Assembly (NCBI GenBank): GCA_021799965.1
Contig: JAJYZL010000016.1
Location: forward strand, 1-9,392
Length of the DNA stretch: 9,392 bases
Reading direction: 5' to 3'
Source of the DNA: a bacterium
GTDB lineage: Bacteria > Patescibacteriota > Minisyncoccia > UBA6257 > 02-FULL-45-10c
The notes under the pieces are model-generated. The model did not search any database. It saw nothing but the letters and a program-made list of their open reading frames with translations, and had not been told where the DNA came from. Both the position numbers and the translations under genes were made by a program. The stretch's first letter is position 1. The number at the start of each line of letters is the position of its first letter. Positions 5,186-9,392 of this stretch are shown here, in pieces.

Positions 5186-6666
5186 AGTAGTTTTTTAATA
5201 TCTTTGAGCGAGTTTTCTAATTCTTTTTTACCACATTCAATTTCTATAAAAATCTCCTTCGGTTCCCGATAGTTTACTTCCTCCTCGCCTTTATACGGAT
5301 TGTAACTATTAGCTGAAAGAACGTAGTCGTTTTTTATAATATATTTTATCGGCGTGAACCAGCTGTTTTTACTTTCTTTACGATTTTCAAATGCCTTAGG
5401 AACGTCTTTTAGATTGTCGTGTTCCGGATCTGGCTGGCGCTTGTCATCCAAGGTAAACCCGTCCCCCGTTACCTCATAGAACCAAACCTTATCTGTCTTA
5501 CCTCCTTTGGTATAGGAAATAATAGAGGTTTTAACTCCTGCATACGGCTTAAACACTCCCGCCGGCAAGCTTATGATGGCGTTTACCTTACAAGTATCGA
5601 TTAACAGTTCGCGCATTTTTTTATGTGCGGTCGTTGAGCCAAATAAAACGCCTTCCGGAACAATCACCGCACAACGACCACCATCTACTAGGTGATCATA
5701 CATATATTTTAAGAAAAGCAACTCTGTTTTTGCCGTATTTAAACCTATATCTTCTTGGATGGCCTCGCGATTAATGGTTCCGGAGAATGGAGGATTGGCT
5801 AGTATTAAGTCATATTTTCTTTTTGTTTCCTCTGGAAGCGTTAAGGGGTCAAAGTTAATTGCATGAGATTCCGGTAGCCCATGTAAATACAAGTTCATGA
5901 TAGCGATTTTTATCATGTCGGCATCGTTATCGTAACCATTAATAGCCTGTCTGCTTAAAATTTCGTGCTGGGCATGCGTTAGTTTATCACCGATGACATG
6001 CCCGGCTTTCAGGTTTTCCTTGCTTGTATTGGCGTGAAGGATGTATTTATATGCTTCGATCAAGAATCCAGCCGTACCACAAGCTGGATCCAATATTAGA
6101 TCGGACGGCTTAGGTTTAACCAACTCGACCATTATTTTTATAAGATGACGTGGGGTACGAAATTGTCCATTAGTTCCGGAAACAGATATGCGATTTAGGA
6201 GGTATTCATACATATCCCCCTTAACATCCGTATCGTATTTCTTAGCATCCTCAAAATCCATACTATCGACGATACTAACAACCGATTTTAAAGTAGGGCG
6301 GTTATATATTTTTAAGTGGGCTTGTTTAAAAAGAGTTTTCCCCGTTGGGGATAGTTTCGATAATTCGTGGAGATGCTCAAACGCATCTGAAAGAGCGTTA
6401 TAAAGATCGTCACCCGATAAGCGACTTATGTTTCGCCAGCTAAACTCGCTTATTTTTCCATTAAACACGGTTTCATATTCCTTTCCCGACAAGCGAGCTA
6501 ATTTCTCTTGGTGTTCATCATATTCAGTCAATGATTTAAGGAACATTAGATAACTAATTTGCTCTACAGCCGCCATCGGATTATTAACCCCGCCAGCGTA
6601 TAGCTCGTCCATTATCCGGTCTATTTTCTGTTTTAGGTCTGAGTTAATAAATTGAAGCGTGGACAT
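5182..6666 (-). CDS. hsdM: Type I restriction-modification DNA methyltransferase HsdM
   Basis: The 494-residue subunit makes N6-methyladenine using S-adenosylmethionine. An HsdM N-terminal helical domain covers about residues 5-140. A catalytic domain follows with GQFRTPRHLIKIMVELVKP (167-185), AdoMet-binding motif I as LDPACGTAGFL (192-202), and catalytic motif IV as LILANPPFSG (287-296) with NPPF intact. The C-terminal part is helical, as expected for contacts with HsdS. Two HsdM and one HsdS form the methylase; adding HsdR gives the full restriction complex. The ATG sits one base after the hsdR stop and the TGA overlaps the next gene, so it is clearly within one operon. Length and motifs look complete. 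What is odd is that the next gene is not hsdS but an Abi-like gene. Confidence 0.96.
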   Translation of the reverse strand: MSTLQFINSDLKQKIDRIMDELYAGGVNNPMAAVEQISYLMFLKSLTEYDEHQEKLARLSGKEYETVFNGKISEFSWRNISRLSGDDLYNALSDAFEHLHELSKLSPTGKTLFKQAHLKIYNRPTLKSVVSIVDSMDFEDAKKYDTDVKGDMYEYLLNRISVSGTNGQFRTPRHLIKIMVELVKPKPSDLILDPACGTAGFLIEAYKYILHANTSKENLKAGHVIGDKLTHAQHEILSRQAINGYDNDADMIKIAIMNLYLHGLPESHAINFDPLTLPEETKRKYDLILANPPFSGTINREAIQEDIGLNTAKTELLFLKYMYDHLVDGGRCAVIVPEGVLFGSTTAHKKMRELLIDTCKVNAIISLPAGVFKPYAGVKTSIISYTKGGKTDKVWFYEVTGDGFTLDDKRQPDPEHDNLKDVPKAFENRKESKNSWFTPIKYIIKNDYVLSANSYNPYKGEEEVNYREPKEIFIEIECGKKELENSLKDIKKLL

Positions 6667-6667
6667 G

Positions 6668-8980
6668 TTATTCTACCGCCATTAAAGCTGGGCTGACTCT
6701 AATAACATTAAATATCTCGCTAATTTTATCATCAAAAGACTGGCTGTACATGCGCGTCCCGCCAAGTTGGATAAACGGAGGTTGGTCAAGAAAGCTGTAA
6801 TCCCCCTCTTCAAACTGCTTAAGAAGGGCGAGGCTTTGGCCAAGCTGCTTAATCAAGGTTTTTAGTAGCATAGTCTGATCCAAATCGAGATCGTACTCGC
6901 GCCTGATACTATCGACTAATTCCATCATCTGCTCTTCTTGAGTAGGAAGTTTCTTTACTCCCAAACCAGCACGCACATAGTCTAATAGATCGGCAAAAAC
7001 GCGATAAGCCCGAGATAGGTTTCGCTCATTAAAATATTCTTCCGGCTTGTCGAAAATATTTTCTTTTAGGAACTCGGTTAAGTCGTCGCCTGCCGTACCC
7101 GCTTTAATATCCGCTTCAAATTTAGGATTTTTAGCGATGATATCCTTAATTACCGTCTCCCATTTCGTTATATAGCTTAACCGATCAACCTTTTCTCCTT
7201 CTGGACCTATCTCAATAATTTCCGAAAATGCCAATTTATCAGTGCCAGTATACGTCTGGATTTTAGGTGGCAAATATTCTTTCTTTTCTGTTGATTCGTA
7301 ATGTTTCAGACCGGACGGGGCTGGCAGCGGGGCTTTGAAGTCATATTCATCATTGAAATACTCGGTAACCTCGCAAAAATCGTGGATAAGAAAGCTCGTT
7401 TTCTCATTCCCATCAGGAAAGGTATACTTGCGCGTTCCACGTCCTTTAATTTGGATGTAAGTAGTTGGCGAAGAAATCGGGCGAGCAAGTACGATATTTA
7501 AAACTTCAGGACAATCAAACCCCGTAGTTAACATATCGACACTAACAGCAACGCGGGGGTAATAATTATCGTTTTTGCGAAACTGCTTAGCTAGATCAGA
7601 AGCTCCTTTTACTCGAGAGGTTATAACTTCAGCAAATTTTCCATTATGTTCTGGCATAAGCGCGTTCAATTCTCTAGCTAAAACAACTGCATGATTTTGA
7701 GAAACCGCGAAGATGATAGTCTTGCCAATTGAGCCATCAGGCGTTTTTAAAGCGTTTTCTAGAAACTGTCTACAAATCAACTTATTGCGTTCAGGAACTA
7801 AGACCTGCTTTTCTATCTGAGATATACGATAAGTGTAATTTTCACCGTCTATCTCTATCTCCCACCCTTCTTTAGAAGCTGCTTCTTTAGTAATGATAGA
7901 CACCATTCGCGCAATTTTAGGAGCAACAAGATAATTGTCGCGTACCCCGTCTTGCAAAGTGTACCTATAAGTCGGCGTACTCGACTCGCATCCGAAGTGC
8001 TTATACGTATCACGGGCAAAACGGTATTCCAGCTTTAAAGGGTTATCGTCGCTTAATTTTTCGACATCCACATACTTAAGAAAGTCATTAGGCGTTGCGG
8101 TGAGGCCAATCCGAACAGCTTGAAAATATTCAACAACCTGACGAGGTAACTCTCCATATATAGATCTATGTGCCTCGTCGTTAATAACAAGGTCAAAGAA
8201 TCCCGGAGTAAAATCCTCCTTAAAGTGGATGTTTAAGCTTTGAATAGTAGCTATAACAATACTAGCGCCACCAAATACAGCGTGTTCACCAGGTTTATAG
8301 CGAACCGCTTTATATTGGTCGCGGAACGCAATCTGAAAAGCCTCTAGGGTTTGTTTAGCGAGTTCAATACGATCAACTATGAAAAGGACACGCTCTGCTT
8401 GATGGGCTTTCAAAAACCTATCAATAATCGCAGCAGCTAAACGAGTCTTGCCTGTACCTGTAGCCATTTCTAAGAGAAAGGCGCGTTTACCTGTATCAAA
8501 TTGTCTAGCCACAACATCCGAAGCTTCTTTTTGATATTCCCTACTGGCAATTCCATCGTTATGAGGAACTGACAAAAGAGGTCTGCGCGAAAAAGTTAAA
8601 TCCCTGCGGCGTTCCAAATCCTGCGGAGAAATAAACCTTTCTATTGGGGTGGCGTCTCCTTCCTCTAAATCCCAAAAATAAATCTGCTCAGAATTTGCTA
8701 GAAAAACATATTTGCATTGATTAGTCTCAGCATATCCACGAGCTTGATTTTTAGCTGTATACGGATCAATTGAGTCTTTTTTAGCCTCTAAAACTGCAAG
8801 ATTGCGTCCATTTCTATCGAGTAATAAATAATCTGCATATCCGATCTCCGAGTGCTGCTCGGTGCGCACATTTTTTTCAGGACCATCCAAAACCCATCCC
8901 GCCTCTTCTAATTTGCGGTTTATAACGATACGAGCGTCTTGTTCTGAATAAGATGATTGTTTGACGTCGTCTAATCGCAT
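6668..8980 (-). CDS. hsdR: Type I restriction endonuclease subunit HsdR
   Basis: The 770-residue motor-nuclease subunit cuts unmethylated foreign DNA after ATP-driven translocation. The N-terminal nuclease domain shows D50, E65-A-K67 (LAVLEAKK) and a following Q79...Y83, the PD-(D/E)xK arrangement. The superfamily 2 helicase core has Walker A as MATGTGKTR (172-180), DEAH (268-271), TATP (294-297) and a late QIKGRGTRK motif VI. The C-terminal helices resemble the EcoEI-type R-subunit C-domain, and the size also fits that type. The ATG at 8980 is preceded by GGAGG only 3 bases away, a strong but close ribosome site. It is the first gene of the operon, so restriction is transcribed ahead of methylation. 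No frameshift is visible. Confidence 0.96.
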   Translation of the reverse strand: MRLDDVKQSSYSEQDARIVINRKLEEAGWVLDGPEKNVRTEQHSEIGYADYLLLDRNGRNLAVLEAKKDSIDPYTAKNQARGYAETNQCKYVFLANSEQIYFWDLEEGDATPIERFISPQDLERRRDLTFSRRPLLSVPHNDGIASREYQKEASDVVARQFDTGKRAFLLEMATGTGKTRLAAAIIDRFLKAHQAERVLFIVDRIELAKQTLEAFQIAFRDQYKAVRYKPGEHAVFGGASIVIATIQSLNIHFKEDFTPGFFDLVINDEAHRSIYGELPRQVVEYFQAVRIGLTATPNDFLKYVDVEKLSDDNPLKLEYRFARDTYKHFGCESSTPTYRYTLQDGVRDNYLVAPKIARMVSIITKEAASKEGWEIEIDGENYTYRISQIEKQVLVPERNKLICRQFLENALKTPDGSIGKTIIFAVSQNHAVVLARELNALMPEHNGKFAEVITSRVKGASDLAKQFRKNDNYYPRVAVSVDMLTTGFDCPEVLNIVLARPISSPTTYIQIKGRGTRKYTFPDGNEKTSFLIHDFCEVTEYFNDEYDFKAPLPAPSGLKHYESTEKKEYLPPKIQTYTGTDKLAFSEIIEIGPEGEKVDRLSYITKWETVIKDIIAKNPKFEADIKAGTAGDDLTEFLKENIFDKPEEYFNERNLSRAYRVFADLLDYVRAGLGVKKLPTQEEQMMELVDSIRREYDLDLDQTMLLKTLIKQLGQSLALLKQFEEGDYSFLDQPPFIQLGGTRMYSQSFDDKISEIFNVIRVSPALMAVE

Positions 8981-9073
8981 TGGCCTCCGTACTCACGCAC
9001 CAATGAATGCACACTGCCACGAAAGTATCTATTTTAAACTGGAATAAGCTTAAACCTTTTTTTGTCGATTTTC
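8981..9073 (-). promoter_or_regulatory. Leader/promoter region of the hsdR operon
   Basis: This is the only non-coding gap upstream of hsdR, so the operon promoter should lie here. A TAAAAT (9036-9031) matches the -10 consensus at five of six bases but lacks a recognisable -35. An alternative pair, TTTAAG (9054-9049) and TAGATA (9031-9026), has 17-base spacing but weak hexamers. The GGAGG ribosome site of hsdR is at 8988-8984. I cannot pick a start point with confidence. Confidence 0.3.
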
Positions 9074-9111
9074 AAAAATCCCCTTAAATCTTAAGTTTTC
9101 AGGGGATTTTT
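9074..9111. terminator. Probable bidirectional intrinsic terminator
   Basis: AAAAATCCCCT (9074-9084) and AGGGGATTTTT (9101-9111) form a perfect 11-bp stem with a 16-base loop that includes CTTAAG. The stem ends in A-runs and T-runs on both strands, so it could stop transcripts from either side. On the minus strand it lies 25 bases past the stop of the BI-1-family gene and separates it from the hsdR operon. Confidence 0.8.
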
Positions 9112-9136
9112 AGAGTAAGTATAGCCTCGTAAACTC

Positions 9137-9392
9137 CTACTTCCTTTTCCCAAACACCAGCAGCAGATCCAGGAAGAGGTTGATGAAGTCCAAATATAAA
9201 ATCAGGGCTCCGTTGATCGCCTCTTTCTTTTCTCCGTCGCTTCCCTCCGTCCGGCCCAGCTCATATAGCCACTTCAGCTTCTGCGTGTCGTAGGCGGTCA
9301 GTATCACGAAGACCACTATACCGATGCAGGCCAGCGCGAATGTGTAAACATCGTTCATAATAAACAGATTGATAATCATCGCGATCACCAGC
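9137..9392 (-). CDS. TMBIM/Bax inhibitor-1 family membrane protein, C-terminal part
   Basis: This is a partial gene entering from the right edge; the reading frame is open to the last base, so the true start lies outside the window. About 85 residues are visible. They show two hydrophobic helices (ALACIGIVVFVILTAYDTQKLK and ALILYLDFINLFLDLLLVF), with the YDTQK motif after the first and the LYLDFINLFL signature in the last, ending in basic FGKRK. These are hallmarks of the BI-1/YccA/TMBIM C-terminus. Bacterial members are inner-membrane proteins linked to calcium leak or FtsH protease modulation; the exact role here is unknown. One sampled 60-base line is about 60% GC, well above the accessory block, and the gene ends at its own terminator, which places it outside the defence operon. 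Confidence 0.88.
   Translation of the reverse strand, partial: LVIAMIINLFIMNDVYTFALACIGIVVFVILTAYDTQKLKWLYELGRTEGSDGEKKEAINGALILYLDFINLFLDLLLVFGKRK

Noticed and set aside
7301..7501. Open frames on both strands within hsdR
   Set aside because: They overlap the helicase region of an intact hsdR in other frames.

Overview
The window looks like a piece of a Candidate Phyla Radiation (Patescibacteria, probably Parcubacteria-like) chromosome. This rests on gene style and not on a marker gene. The evidence is a short prepilin-like leader protein of the KRSQGFVQVGV type at the left edge, a TMBIM/Bax-inhibitor-1 family C-terminus at the right edge, and palindromic repeats that are translated inside a coding gene. 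Every gene I can support lies on the minus strand, so the genes read from right (high coordinates) to left.

Right edge (9137-9392): the C-terminal end of a BI-1/YccA-type membrane protein, closed by a strong hairpin terminator (9074-9111). After a short leader comes a long, tightly packed defence operon (8980 down to 629). The order is hsdR (8980-6668), hsdM (6666-5182), an Abi/HEPN-like protein (5185-4313), a Hypoth_Ymh-family HEPN protein with an Rx4H motif (4308-3592), a small N-terminally anchored membrane protein (3565-3164), an AbiV-family HEPN protein (3162-2620), a 75-residue orphan (2548-2321), hsdS (2324-1206) and a membrane-anchored Mrr-type nuclease (1189-629). A DUF3175 protein (627-211) follows, then a truncated prepilin-like gene running off the left edge (115-1). 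The genes overlap or sit a few bases apart, so they are probably co-transcribed and translationally coupled.

HsdR, HsdM and HsdS together form a complete Type I restriction-modification system with all the main catalytic motifs visible. The unusual part is the roughly 2.9 kb of accessory genes between hsdM and hsdS. Several carry HEPN/abortive-infection signatures, and such genes usually encode RNA-targeting toxins or effectors that act when first-line restriction fails. Mrr at the operon end adds a possible modification-dependent nuclease.

The most striking structure is a repeated junction. A TGGCCAAC core, resembling the first codons of hsdS (M..NWPT), occurs four times at gene boundaries: after the Ymh gene, at the AbiV start, after AbiV, and at the true hsdS start. 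AbiV lies between two identical 21-bp copies. This suggests that accessory genes were added one after another at the hsdS start, each leaving a remnant of it, so the hsdM-hsdS junction may be a docking site for defence cassettes. The sampled interior of the accessory block is AT-rich compared with the flanks, which fits horizontal acquisition. I see no tRNA, rRNA, CRISPR array, transposase or integrase, and no gene-free stretch longer than about 160 bases.
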